Below are positions 1 to 7,326 of a DNA stretch of 39,837 bases, piece by piece. Positions within the stretch are counted from its first letter, which is position 1; every line of letters starts with the position of its first letter. The stretch spans positions 1 through 39,837 of the forward strand of contig QEXY01000166.1 of assembly GCA_003130875.1 (NCBI GenBank), given 5' to 3'. Under the pieces are notes generated by a model. That model made no database searches and was not told where the DNA came from. It saw only the letters and a program-made list of their open reading frames with translations. Source of the stretch: Ardenticatenia bacterium. GTDB lineage: Bacteria > Chloroflexota > Anaerolineae > 4572-78 > NAK82. A program made the position numbers and the translations under genes.

Positions 1-22
1 ATCAACCGATCGCCCCGACCGC

Positions 23-50
23 TTGACAGCGAATGACCTTGTGGTATAAT
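23..50 (+). promoter_or_regulatory. Sigma-70-type promoter for the hybrid histidine kinase
   Basis: Both hexamers match the consensus exactly: TTGACA at 23-28 and TATAAT at 45-50, separated by 16 nt. Transcription would start near 57 and give a leader of about 150 nt before the kinase at 206. No terminator or known riboswitch is recognisable in that leader. Confidence 0.8.
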
Positions 51-205
51 TCTCTGGGGCTGAGAGTTGCCATTCTCCGGAGCACACTACGGGATGTCTG
101 GCTATTACAACTATCTCCGCAATCCATCCATCCCCACTCGCCGCCCGCCTCGATGGCCCGGATGTGCTTCCCCCCTGAAAAGCGCAGGAGCGAAGGCGAA
201 GTTGA

Positions 206-3200
206 ATGGATGAACCGACCCGCATCTTGATCGTGGAAGAGAACGCAGTCTTGCGGCGCCGCCTGGTGCGCTCTCTGCGCCGCCATGGTCACGTGTGGGA
301 AGCATCCACGAGTGCGGAAGCGTGGCAATGCGCCATAGAGATACAACCCGCGCTGATCCTGCTCAGCGTCACCCTGCCCGACGGAGATGCCGCAGCGCTA
401 TGCTGTCGCATCAAAGCGGAGCCCCAACTGCGCGATAGCCTGATCGTGCTCATGGCCGACGCCGACATCCCGAGCGCGCAGCTGGCAACACTGTTGAGTG
501 ACGGTGCCGATGAGCTGATGATCCGCCCCATCCCAGTGCGCGCCCTGTTGGCATGCCTGTCGTTCTGGTCACAGCGCAAGCAGGCCATCGCGCAGTTGTG
601 CTTTCAGATGCAACGTTACCGCCAGATAGTCAGAGAAGCGCCGCTGATAGGCATCATCACGCGCAATGAAGGGGGCAAGCCCATCATCGTGGATTGCAAC
701 AACGCTTTCCTGACCGTCCTCGGCTATGCGCGTGAGGAGGTCATCGGCCGCCCGCTGGCCGACTTCTACACACCTGCTTCTGCCAAGGCTCTGCTGGACG
801 GAGAGGGATACGCGCGGGCGCTGGCCGGGAGGATATCCATCCCTGAAGAACGCCAGCTGGTGGCACGCGATGGGCGCGTGATCGAGACGCTGGTCGTCGC
901 CAAGCCAGATGTGGACGCAATGGGCAACGTCGTCGGGGCATGGGCAGCATATATAGACATCACGGAACGCAAGCGCGCCGAGGAGGCACTGCGCGAGAGC
1001 GCAGCGCGCTTCCGCCGCCTGGCCGAAAATGCCTGGGATCTCATCTACCGCTATCGCCTGCAACCGCCGCGCGGCTTCGAATACGTCAACCCGGCAGCCA
1101 CGCGCATCACCGGCTACACACCCGAAGAACACTACGCCGACCCCGACCTGGGCTTCAAGTTAGTCCATCCGGACGACCGCCCCCTGCTGGAGTCGCTGAC
1201 GCGCGAGGGCGGGGCATTCCTGCGGCCGGTCGAACTGCGCTGGCGGCACAAGGATGGCCATACGATCTGGACGGAACAGCTGAATGTGCCGATCTACGAT
1301 GAGGCGGGCAATCTGGTGGCGATCGAAGGGATTGCGCGCGACATCACAGCGCGCAAAGAGGCCGCGCAGCTGTCCCAGAGGCACCTGCGCGAGCAGGAAT
1401 TGTTCGCCCGCATCGCCATCGCCTCGCTCGAGGCAATCTCGATCGAGCAGTTGGGCGAGATCGCCTGCCAGGAGCTCGCGCGGGTATTTGGCCTGCCGTA
1501 TGTGGCAATCCTGACGGCACGCTCCGATCGCCCCGAGCTTCAGGTAATCGCCGTTCATCAGCCCGAAGGGTCTCCTCCCCTCCGGGGGGTGGTCATTGCA
1601 TTGCCACCTGACAATGCCCTGCTCAGAACCCTTTTAGAGAGCCAGGCACCGCTGGTCGTCGAGGATGCGCAAGCGGATCCGCGCATGGCGCCGTGGCAGC
1701 ACCTGATGGCACTGTACGATGTGCGCGCGCTGGTGTTGGCGCCGCTCATTGTCGCGGGTGAGATGATCGGCGCGATCATGCTGGCAGAGCGCCAGGTGGG
1801 GTGCTTCACCCTGGAAGATGCCCTGGCGGTCCACAACGTTGCCAGCCAGCTGGGCAATGCGCTGGCGCGTATCCGGGCGGATGCAGAGCACATTCGCCTC
1901 AGCACAGCAATTGAACAAGCTGCTGGGCCCGTGGTGATCACGGATAAAGCGGCTCGCATTGTGTATGTCAACCCCGCGTTTGAGCGCCTCACCGGCTATA
2001 GCCGTGCCGAGGTGATGGGCAAAAACCCGCGCATTCTGAAAAGTGGCCAGCAGGACGCCGCATTTTATCGGACATTATGGGCGACGATCACCAGCGGCCA
2101 ACCGTGGCACGGGCGTCTCGTCAACCGGCGCAAGGATGGCAGCCTGTACACCGAGGAAGCGACCATCACCCCGGTGACGGATAAACGTGGCAGGATTACC
2201 AATTATATCAAAGTGGCGTACGACATCACCCGTGAGCTGCAATTGGAACAGCAATTCCTGAGCGCCCAGCGCCTGGAAGCGGTGGGGCAACTGACGGCCG
2301 GCATCGCGCATGACTTCAACAACCTGCTCACCGTCATCAACGGCTTTGCCGAGATGCAACAACAATACCTGCCACCCGATCATCCAGCACACGGGCACTC
2401 CAGGAGAATCTTGGAAACCGGCAAGCGCGCCGCTGCCTTGATCAACCAGCTGCTCGCCTTCGCGCGCAAGCAACCCATCCAGCCCCAGGTGCTCGACCTC
2501 AACCAGGTCATCCGTGAGATGGAGGCACTGTTACACCGCACTCTTGGCGAGGACATCCGGCTGGATATGCAGCTCGCTCCGGAGCTGTGGCCGGTAAAAA
2601 TGGATCCCACGCAGATCGAGCAGGTGGTCATGAACATGGCGGTAAACGCACGCGATGCGATGCCACGCGGCGGCACGTTGACCATCGAGACAGCCAACGT
2701 CCTACTGGACGACGAGTACGTCGCCCGCCATCTCGGGTCACGGCCTGGGGAGCATGTGTTGCTGAGCATCACCGATACCGGCGTCGGTATGAGCCGTGAG
2801 GTGCAGGCGCGCATTTTCGAACCCTTCTTCACCACCAAAGAGATAGGCAAGGGCAGCGGGTTGGGATTGGCGGCCGTCTATGGCATTGTCAAGCAGAATC
2901 AGGGTAACATCTGGGTATACAGCGAAGAAGGGCGCGGCACTACGTTTAAGATCTATCTGCCCCGTACCCATACAGCGACTACGGTGCGATCAGAACAGCC
3001 GATGCCAGCTGCTGCGCTGCCGAGAGGCGGCGAGACCATCCTGGTGGTCGAGGACAGCCCAGAAGTGCGCGAGCTGGCCGTGCTGATGCTCCATCAGCTG
3101 GGTTATCGGGTGCTGGAAGCCTCCAGCGGCGGTGAGGCGCTACGCATAGCCGGGGAGCATCCCGGCGACATCCACCTGCTGCTCACCGATGTCGTAATGC

Positions 3201-3394
3201 CTGACATGAGCGGGAAAGCGTTGGCCGATCAGCTCAGCGCCCTCCGCCCTGGTCTGCGGGTGCTCTATATATCAGGCTACACCGGCAACACAATCGTGCA
3301 TCACGGGGTGATCGCAGAGAACATAGACCTGCTGGAAAAACCTTTCAGCATGGCCTCCCTGGCACAGCGGGTGCGCGCCGCACTGGATCGTTAG
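206..3394 (+). CDS. Hybrid sensor histidine kinase with degenerate N-terminal receiver, three PAS domains, a GAF domain and a C-terminal receiver
   Basis: This 1062-residue protein has no clear membrane segment, so it is probably a cytoplasmic sensor. In order I see a receiver-like domain (about 5-120), PAS (135-255), PAS (265-385), GAF (400-560), PAS (568-675), a HisKA dimerisation domain with phospho-acceptor His702 in GIAHDFNNLL, an HATPase domain (N box near 814, DTGVGM near 857, GKGSGLGL near 881) and a receiver (943-1062) with Asp995 and Lys1045. The N-terminal receiver has Ser54 where the phosphorylated Asp should be and Arg107 in place of the conserved Lys, so it is probably a pseudo-receiver. 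The ATG at 206 follows the purine-rich stretch GAAGGCGAAG; an ATG at 210 is out of frame. No response regulator or target gene is adjacent, so the signal is unknown. It converges on the next gene with a 3-nt gap. Confidence 0.93.
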   Translation: MDEPTRILIVEENAVLRRRLVRSLRRHGHVWEASTSAEAWQCAIEIQPALILLSVTLPDGDAAALCCRIKAEPQLRDSLIVLMADADIPSAQLATLLSDGADELMIRPIPVRALLACLSFWSQRKQAIAQLCFQMQRYRQIVREAPLIGIITRNEGGKPIIVDCNNAFLTVLGYAREEVIGRPLADFYTPASAKALLDGEGYARALAGRISIPEERQLVARDGRVIETLVVAKPDVDAMGNVVGAWAAYIDITERKRAEEALRESAARFRRLAENAWDLIYRYRLQPPRGFEYVNPAATRITGYTPEEHYADPDLGFKLVHPDDRPLLESLTREGGAFLRPVELRWRHKDGHTIWTEQLNVPIYDEAGNLVAIEGIARDITARKEAAQLSQRHLREQELFARIAIASLEAISIEQLGEIACQELARVFGLPYVAILTARSDRPELQVIAVHQPEGSPPLRGVVIALPPDNALLRTLLESQAPLVVEDAQADPRMAPWQHLMALYDVRALVLAPLIVAGEMIGAIMLAERQVGCFTLEDALAVHNVASQLGNALARIRADAEHIRLSTAIEQAAGPVVITDKAARIVYVNPAFERLTGYSRAEVMGKNPRILKSGQQDAAFYRTLWATITSGQPWHGRLVNRRKDGSLYTEEATITPVTDKRGRITNYIKVAYDITRELQLEQQFLSAQRLEAVGQLTAGIAHDFNNLLTVINGFAEMQQQYLPPDHPAHGHSRRILETGKRAAALINQLLAFARKQPIQPQVLDLNQVIREMEALLHRTLGEDIRLDMQLAPELWPVKMDPTQIEQVVMNMAVNARDAMPRGGTLTIETANVLLDDEYVARHLGSRPGEHVLLSITDTGVGMSREVQARIFEPFFTTKEIGKGSGLGLAAVYGIVKQNQGNIWVYSEEGRGTTFKIYLPRTHTATTVRSEQPMPAAALPRGGETILVVEDSPEVRELAVLMLHQLGYRVLEASSGGEALRIAGEHPGDIHLLLTDVVMPDMSGKALADQLSALRPGLRVLYISGYTGNTIVHHGVIAENIDLLEKPFSMASLAQRVRAALDR

Positions 3395-3397
3395 AGA

Positions 3398-3901
3398 TCA
3401 CGCACGTCGCAGCGCCAGCCGTATCCCCTGAAAGGCGATCAGGCCCACCAGGAGGGCTGCCAACGCACCGGCAAGCGTCAAAGAGTTGCCCCGCCATCCG
3501 CCGGTGACCGGGACCAAAGCAGGCCCCACGTTGAAGCTAATCCAATAATATTGCACCAGAGCACCTTGGGCATCGCGTTGTTCGGCGCGCACGGCATAGC
3601 GCCCTGCCGCGGCCTCAGCCGGCACGGTGAGGGTGGTGGAGAAGTTCCCGTTCGCGTCGGGCATGGCTTGGACCAATGCCAGGGCCCCGGCGCCCGTCTC
3701 ACCGTCGGTCACCAACATCACCTGCACCGGCAATCCCACCTGAGCGCCCTGCCCGCTCACCGTGACCGGGGTGCCCTGGGGACCTCCCGCAGGGTTGATC
3801 GTGAAGCTCAGCGCGGTCACTTCGCCGCTGGCCAGGGCGGAATAGGCCGGCAACAATGCCAACACGGCCAGAGTCAGCACAATTCGTACGGTAAGGGACA
3901 T
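3398..3901 (-). CDS. Small secreted protein with Ig-like region and C-terminal sorting-signal-like anchor
   Basis: This is an unrecognised 167-residue protein. Residues 1-25 form a signal peptide with a charged start, a hydrophobic core and an Ala-rich cleavage region around ALASG. Residues 28-127 look like a single beta-sandwich (PAGGPQGTPVTVSG, then AGRYAVRAE). The C-terminus has VPVTG at 130-134, a hydrophobic helix at about 141-160 and a basic tail (RLALRRA). That is the layout of an LPXTG-like sortase signal with Val in the first position; a plain membrane anchor is the alternative. I chose the ATG at 3901 because a GAGGAGG ribosome binding site lies 9 nt upstream; a GTG at 3910 would overlap that site. 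A consensus promoter lies at 4048-4076. Function unknown. Confidence 0.75.
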   Translation of the reverse strand: MSLTVRIVLTLAVLALLPAYSALASGEVTALSFTINPAGGPQGTPVTVSGQGAQVGLPVQVMLVTDGETGAGALALVQAMPDANGNFSTTLTVPAEAAAGRYAVRAEQRDAQGALVQYYWISFNVGPALVPVTGGWRGNSLTLAGALAALLVGLIAFQGIRLALRRA

Positions 3902-4006
3902 GGACAACACCTCCTCTGTAACGGGTACGGCACACTTGTGCCCTCACCTTCCCTCGTCCCTGCCCGATAAGGGGCGTGGAACGAGGCATGATCCTGCTGA
4001 TGACTT

Positions 4007-4039
4007 CATAATGCGCGCTATGGGCTGCGCACCATTATG
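4007..4039 (-). other. Hairpin at the 5' end of the transcript for the secreted protein
   Basis: CATAATG (4007-4013) pairs with CATTATG (4033-4039), and GCGC (4015-4018) with GCGC (4027-4030), around an 8-nt loop. With a predicted start near 4041 the hairpin begins at the second transcribed base, a position typical of 5' stabilising hairpins. That role is inferred. Confidence 0.5.
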
Positions 4040-4047
4040 TTGAGTTC

Positions 4048-4076
4048 ATTATATCCTGAATTGTGATATATGTCAA
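4048..4076 (-). promoter_or_regulatory. Consensus sigma-70-type promoter for the secreted protein gene
   Basis: On the minus strand TTGACA (4076-4071) and TATAAT (4053-4048) are separated by exactly 17 nt. This perfect match predicts a strong constitutive start near 4041 and a leader of about 140 nt. Confidence 0.85.
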
Positions 4077-4120
4077 GTTCTTAGCCGGACAATTTCCCGA
4101 CTTCTTATGAGCCCATGCTT

Positions 4121-5053
4121 TCAGAACCAATCGCGCCGCCAGAAGATCGCTGCTACCGAGAGCGACAACCCTAATGCGATGGCCAGGACGATCCAAAACG
4201 CATCCGGTGCTTCCTGGAATGGCAATGCCACGTTCATGCCATAGAAGCTGGCCAGCATGATTGGGAAGGTGAGGATGATGGTGAACGAGGTCAAGAACTT
4301 CATCACCACGTTCAGATTGTTCGAGATGATGGAAGCGAAGGCGTCCATCATCTGGCTGAGGATGCTGGCGGCGATATTGGTCATCTCGATTGCCTGCTGA
4401 TTCTCGGTCAACACATCTTGCAATAGATCTTCATCGTCTGGGTAGATTCGGAACAGCTGGCTGCGGTGCAGGCGTTCCATCATCAGCTCGTTGGATTTGA
4501 GCGCGGTTGTGAAGTAAGTGAGGCTCTTCTGGTACTTGAGCAGCTCCTGCAGCTCACGGTTGCGCATTGAGAGCTGCAGCTTATCTTCTAGCAGCTCCAC
4601 CGTGCGGTTGATCTCGCGCAGATAGCTGAGGTAACGCATGGCAACGCCCAGAAAGATCTGCAGCACCAGGCGATAGCGTTTGCCGGTGGAAAGCCCTTTG
4701 ATACGGCGGCCCAGCAGATCGCTGATCACCCCATTCTGGGCACGGCATACGGTGATAATGTGATGTTCTGTCAGGATGATGCCTAGAGGTATCGTGGTAT
4801 AGGGAATATCGGCCGCTTCGCCCTGGTAATACGGCACCCGCAGAATGATGAGGATAGTGTTATCTTCCTTCTCGGTACGCGGTCGCTCATCCAAGTCCAG
4901 AGGATAGGTCAGGAAGTCGAGTGGGATGCTCAATTGACTCTGTAGCTCGGCGATCTCCTCCGGCGCAGGGTCGACCAGGTTGATCCAGCAGTTCTCTACA
5001 ATCTCATCTACGGTGACCAGACCACCTTCCGTGCTCTTGTAGACCATTCTCAT
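4121..5053 (-). CDS. corA: CorA-family magnesium/divalent cation transporter
   Basis: This 310-residue CorA-type channel moves Mg2+ or related divalent cations across the inner membrane as a pentamer. A soluble N-terminal alpha/beta domain (1-140) and a long helical stalk (about 140-245) precede two C-terminal membrane helices (about 250-270 and 285-304). The family signature YGMN is at 271-274, followed by the short outer loop VALPFQEAPDAF and a basic C-terminal tail. The ATG at 5053 has GGAGGTG 5 nt upstream and begins MRMVYKST; a longer reading frame to 5170 lacks any CorA similarity and a ribosome binding site. It reads toward the secreted protein gene but is separated from it by that gene's own promoter. 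The upstream leader is gene-free and hairpin-rich, but I do not recognise an M-box magnesium riboswitch in it. Confidence 0.9.
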   Translation of the reverse strand: MRMVYKSTEGGLVTVDEIVENCWINLVDPAPEEIAELQSQLSIPLDFLTYPLDLDERPRTEKEDNTILIILRVPYYQGEAADIPYTTIPLGIILTEHHIITVCRAQNGVISDLLGRRIKGLSTGKRYRLVLQIFLGVAMRYLSYLREINRTVELLEDKLQLSMRNRELQELLKYQKSLTYFTTALKSNELMMERLHRSQLFRIYPDDEDLLQDVLTENQQAIEMTNIAASILSQMMDAFASIISNNLNVVMKFLTSFTIILTFPIMLASFYGMNVALPFQEAPDAFWIVLAIALGLSLSVAAIFWRRDWF

Positions 5054-5503
5054 AGTGCACCTCCAGGATGTAAGCGGAACACCTCCGCCGGGATAATGGC
5101 CTGCCCAGCTCAGGCAGGTGCACGCAAATGCACGGGACGGCTGGAACGAAGAGCGAAACAATCGCGCCATCGGACCAGCAAGGGGACGCCGGATGGGAAG
5201 AGGTGGGCAGTGTGCACATAACCCTCACACCCGAGACGGTGATGGTCATATGTGCCCACAGGACAGCAGCGCGCCTCCGGACGTCACTTTCCCCGGAGGC
5301 GCTCGGAGCAGGGTCGGGGAACGCCTACCGGGGAGCTATGCTATTTTCCCGTCTGACCAATAACATGTTACGCGTCGGGTATTGCAACTACGCGACGCAC
5401 TCTCGTCGTCCACTTCGTCTCACCGTCCTGCATCCACTTCACGACCATTCACACTTCTTCTTATAGCACAAGGTGGTCGATATGGCAAACGCACGCTAGG
5501 AAT
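5054..5503. other. Gene-free region with inverted repeats upstream of corA
   Basis: No supportable gene is present here. A perfect 10-bp inverted repeat lies at 5271-5280/5293-5302 (GCGCCTCCGG and its complement, 12-nt loop), with no T tract on either side. An imperfect repeat joins GTGCACATAACC near 5213 with GGTCATATGTGCCC near 5244. These could structure the corA 5' leader. I do not match them to any known riboswitch. Confidence 0.4.
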
Positions 5504-5532
5504 TTGACACCTGGCGGATAGTCTTATATACT
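5504..5532 (+). promoter_or_regulatory. Strong sigma-70-type promoter upstream of tRNA-Lys and the lysine operon
   Basis: TTGACA at 5504-5509 and TATACT at 5527-5532 are spaced by exactly 17 nt, with a predicted start near 5539. It is the only strong promoter I find on this strand between here and lysW. It is therefore the best candidate for driving tRNA-Lys and, by read-through, the leader peptide and lysine operon. A weaker promoter inside or next to the tRNA gene cannot be excluded by eye. Confidence 0.75.
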
Positions 5533-5653
5533 TAAATCCGAGTTGCTGCCCAGGGAAGTTGAGGCCACAGGCCGGCATAAGAAGTGTGACTTTTCGCTTC
5601 AACCGGTGGGTGGTCACCGCGGAGGGCGAGTGACGCGAAGTGGCAACAGCATC

Positions 5654-5744
5654 ATCCGAGCCGCTCCCGTCAGGGAGCGGTAGGGGCGACCAGCCGATCG
5701 CCCCCTACCCCGCGCGCGGCTCGGATTGAGACAAACCTTGTCTC
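5654..5744 (+). other. Branched hairpin cluster between promoter and tRNA-Lys; possible structured RNA or dispersed palindromic repeat
   Basis: ATCCGAG (5654-5660) pairs with CTCGGAT (5720-5726). It encloses a perfect 8-bp hairpin (CCGCTCCC/GGGAGCGG, 5661-5680) and a second hairpin (TAGGGGCGA with TCGCCCCCTA, 5681-5707). A further 7-bp hairpin, GAGACAA/TTGTCTC, follows at 5728-5744. None has a T tract, so they are not obvious terminators. The TAGGGGCGA palindrome resembles dispersed repeats I recall from other GC-rich genomes; this is not verified. Confidence 0.45.
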
Positions 5745-5796
5745 GGGATGAAATGCACCTGGTCCAAGGTGGCAGCTGATACTGTTTGAGTGAGGC

Positions 5797-5870
<74 letters not shown>

Positions 5871-5926
5871 TGCATTGCAAGCCGCGCGGTTACGGCAATC
5901 GATCCCGTCAAGCAGGAGCGAGAGGC

Positions 5927-5995
5927 GTGAACAACCCCGAGCGACGCATCGTCAAGTCGAAGCACGCGAAGAAGCCGGACCCTGGGTCTGGATAG
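5927..5995 (+). CDS. Lysine-rich attenuator leader peptide of the lysine operon
   Basis: This 22-codon reading frame starts with GTG at 5927, has the ribosome binding site AGGAG (5914-5918) 8 nt upstream, and stops at TAG 5993-5995. Lysine occupies positions 10, 12, 15 and 16, within the run KSKHAKK, and all four codons are AAG. The tandem pair lies at 5969-5974, directly before the pause hairpin, and the stop codon lies inside the antiterminator arm. Its translation, rather than its product, is the likely function: the ribosome senses charged tRNA-Lys. The clustering of Lys codons, the ribosome binding site and the downstream terminator match amino-acid operon leaders such as trp and his. 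Not experimentally shown here. Confidence 0.82.
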   Translation: MNNPERRIVKSKHAKKPDPGSG

Positions 5996-6042
5996 CGGCG
6001 TTTATACACCAGTTGGAATCGTCAGGCCGGTACTCCAGATCC
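5975..6042 (+). promoter_or_regulatory. Pause hairpin and antiterminator of the lysine operon attenuator
   Basis: Segment 1 (5975-5981, CCGGACC) pairs with part of segment 2 (5985-5991, GGTCTGG) as a 7-bp pause hairpin with a 3-nt loop. Segment 2 (5984-5999) alternatively pairs with segment 3 (6026-6042). That gives nine pairs 5984-5992:6034-6042 (one G-U), a bulged C6033, then 5993-5994:6031-6032, one G-G mismatch and 5996-5999:6026-6029, 15 pairs in total. This antiterminator uses the entire 5' arm of the terminator, so the two are mutually exclusive. A ribosome stalled at AAG-AAG (5969-5974) should mask segment 1 and leave segment 2 free; one reaching the stop codon would cover segment 2. 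Confidence 0.8.
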
Positions 6043-6072
6043 ACAAGGAAACAGGGTACCGGCTTTTGTTTT
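6024..6072 (+). terminator. Intrinsic terminator (attenuator) before lysW
   Basis: GCCGGTACTC (6026-6035) pairs with GGGTACCGGC (6054-6063) through ten pairs including one G-U, with an 18-nt loop, and is followed by TTTTGTTTT (6064-6072). It lies 46 nt before the lysW start and inside the operon leader, so it acts as a regulated terminator if the antiterminator model is right. A simple terminator for the tRNA transcript is the alternative reading. Confidence 0.88.
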
Positions 6073-6118
6073 ACCTTACGAGACACAAATATCAACCAAA
6101 TCAAGAGGAGGAAGCCCT

Positions 6119-6292
6119 ATGCCCCAGACAGCCGCTTGCCCTGAGTGCGATGCCCAAATTACGCTGCGCGACGACACGCTGGAAGGCGAGATCGTCCAGT
6201 GCCCTGATTGCGGAGTCGAGTTGGAGGTGCTCAGCCTCGATCCGCCTGAGCTCGATCTGGCACCCGCCGAGGAAGAGGACTGGGGCGAGTAG
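6119..6292 (+). CDS. lysW: LysW, amino-group carrier protein for lysine biosynthesis
   Basis: LysW is a small acidic carrier. The gamma-carboxyl of its C-terminal Glu is joined to the alpha-amino group of AAA, protecting and carrying the intermediate through LysZ, LysY and LysJ. The 57 residues contain a zinc ribbon (Cys7, Cys10, Cys28, Cys31), an acidic tail and the diagnostic C-terminus EDWGE. The protein has no lysine residue at all. AGGAGG (6106-6111) lies 7 nt before the ATG. It is the first structural gene after the attenuator and is followed after 5 nt by lysX, whose product loads it. Confidence 0.97.
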   Translation: MPQTAACPECDAQITLRDDTLEGEIVQCPDCGVELEVLSLDPPELDLAPAEEEDWGE

Positions 6293-6297
6293 CACCT

Positions 6298-7221
6298 ATG
6301 GCCGAGATCACCGCCCATACGCGCATCGCGGTGTTGCTCGACCGTGTGCGCGTCGAGGAGAAGCTGCTTCTGCAGGCGTTCGAAGCGCGTCACATTCCGG
6401 TTGATGTGCGCGATGATCGCGCGCTCATCCTCGACCTGGACGCGCATCGCCGCAAGGAGACGACCGACACCTATGGGCGTGGTGAATGGGTGCGCTACGC
6501 CGTGGTGCTTGATCGCTGCATCACCCATGCGCGCGCCGTGGCTGCGCTGCGCATCCTGAACGATTGGGGCATTTGCACCATCAACCCCGTGGATGTGGTT
6601 GAGACGTGCGGCGACAAACTGGCAACCAGCTCCGCCCTGGTGCGCGCCGGCGTCCCCACCCCCCGAGTGATGGTCGCCTTCACACCCGAAGCGGCCCTGC
6701 AAGCTATCGAGACGATGGGCTACCCGGTCGTGCTCAAACCGGCCATCGGCTCGTGGGGGCGCTTGCTCAGCAAAGTCAACGATCGCGATGCGGCGGAGGC
6801 CATCCTCGAACACAAACAGGTGTTGGGCAGCTACCCGCACCACGTCTTCTATATCCAGGAATACATCCCCAAACCGGCGCGTGACATCCGCGCGTTTGTG
6901 GTAGGTGACGAGACGATTTGTGCCATCTATCGTTATTCAGACCATTGGATCACCAACACGGCGCGCGGCGGCCGTGCGGTCAACTGCCCGGTCACACCCG
7001 AATTGCACGCGCTGGCGCTGGCCGCGGCACGCGCTGTCGGCGGCGGTGTTGTCGCCGTGGATATCCTGGAGACTCAGGATGGGCGGCTGTTGGTCAATGA
7101 GGTCAACCACACCACCGAGTTTCGCAATAGCATCGACACCACCGGGGTTGATATTCCCGGGCGGATTGTGGAGTATGTGCTCCAGGTCGCTGCCGAGCGC
7201 GCCGATCAAGGCGAATCCTGA
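6298..7221 (+). CDS. lysX: LysX, ATP-dependent LysW-alpha-aminoadipate ligase
   Basis: This 307-residue ATP-grasp enzyme of the RimK/LysX/ArgX group couples AAA to the C-terminal Glu of LysW. Visible hallmarks are the central ATP-binding run [17 protein letters not shown], the stretch [21 protein letters not shown] and the metal-binding end [12 protein letters not shown] followed by TTGVDIPG. These match the Thermus LysX pattern as I remember it. The ATG is 5 nt after the lysW stop; its ribosome binding site would be the GGGGCGAG at the end of lysW. It is the only such ligase in the window, so whether it also serves ornithine synthesis (ArgX activity) cannot be told here. The lysine codons here are 2 AAG and 5 AAA, unlike the all-AAG leader peptide. 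Confidence 0.96.
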   Translation: MAEITAHTRIAVLLDRVRVEEKLLLQAFEARHIPVDVRDDRALILDLDAHRRKETTDTYGRGEWVRYAVVLDRCITHARAVAALRILNDWGICTINPVDVVETCGDKLATSSALVRAGVPTPRVMVAFTPEAALQAIETMGYPVVLKPAIGSWGRLLSKVNDRDAAEAILEHKQVLGSYPHHVFYIQEYIPKPARDIRAFVVGDETICAIYRYSDHWITNTARGGRAVNCPVTPELHALALAAARAVGGGVVAVDILETQDGRLLVNEVNHTTEFRNSIDTTGVDIPGRIVEYVLQVAAERADQGES

Positions 7222-7326
7222 AGGACCAAGCCATCGCGCAGCGATCGTCGACGACGCGGCAGTGCCGCATGGCCCATCCAGTGACATCCCGCAACCGAGG
7301 TGACGAGTGATCTCGGAGAGGTTCGC

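Noticed and set aside
55-80. GGGGCTGAGAG resembling part of a TPP riboswitch
   Set aside because: Only the short CTGAGA part is present; the other conserved TPP segments are missing downstream, and the following gene is a histidine kinase.
5271-5302. Terminator in the corA leader
   Set aside because: The stem is strong but neither strand has a following T tract.
5540-5796. A lysine riboswitch (L box) upstream of the lysine operon
   Set aside because: I could not find the conserved L-box core segments; the hairpins here do not match its five-helix plan.
6040-6072. GGGTACCGG before lysW as a possible T-box antiterminator
   Set aside because: The 14-nt T-box consensus is not matched, and no Stem I or specifier loop is visible; the sequence is explained as the terminator's 3' arm.
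5875-6144. An 89-codon reading frame across the lysine leader
   Set aside because: It runs through the terminator and into lysW in another frame, has no ribosome binding site and no family resemblance.
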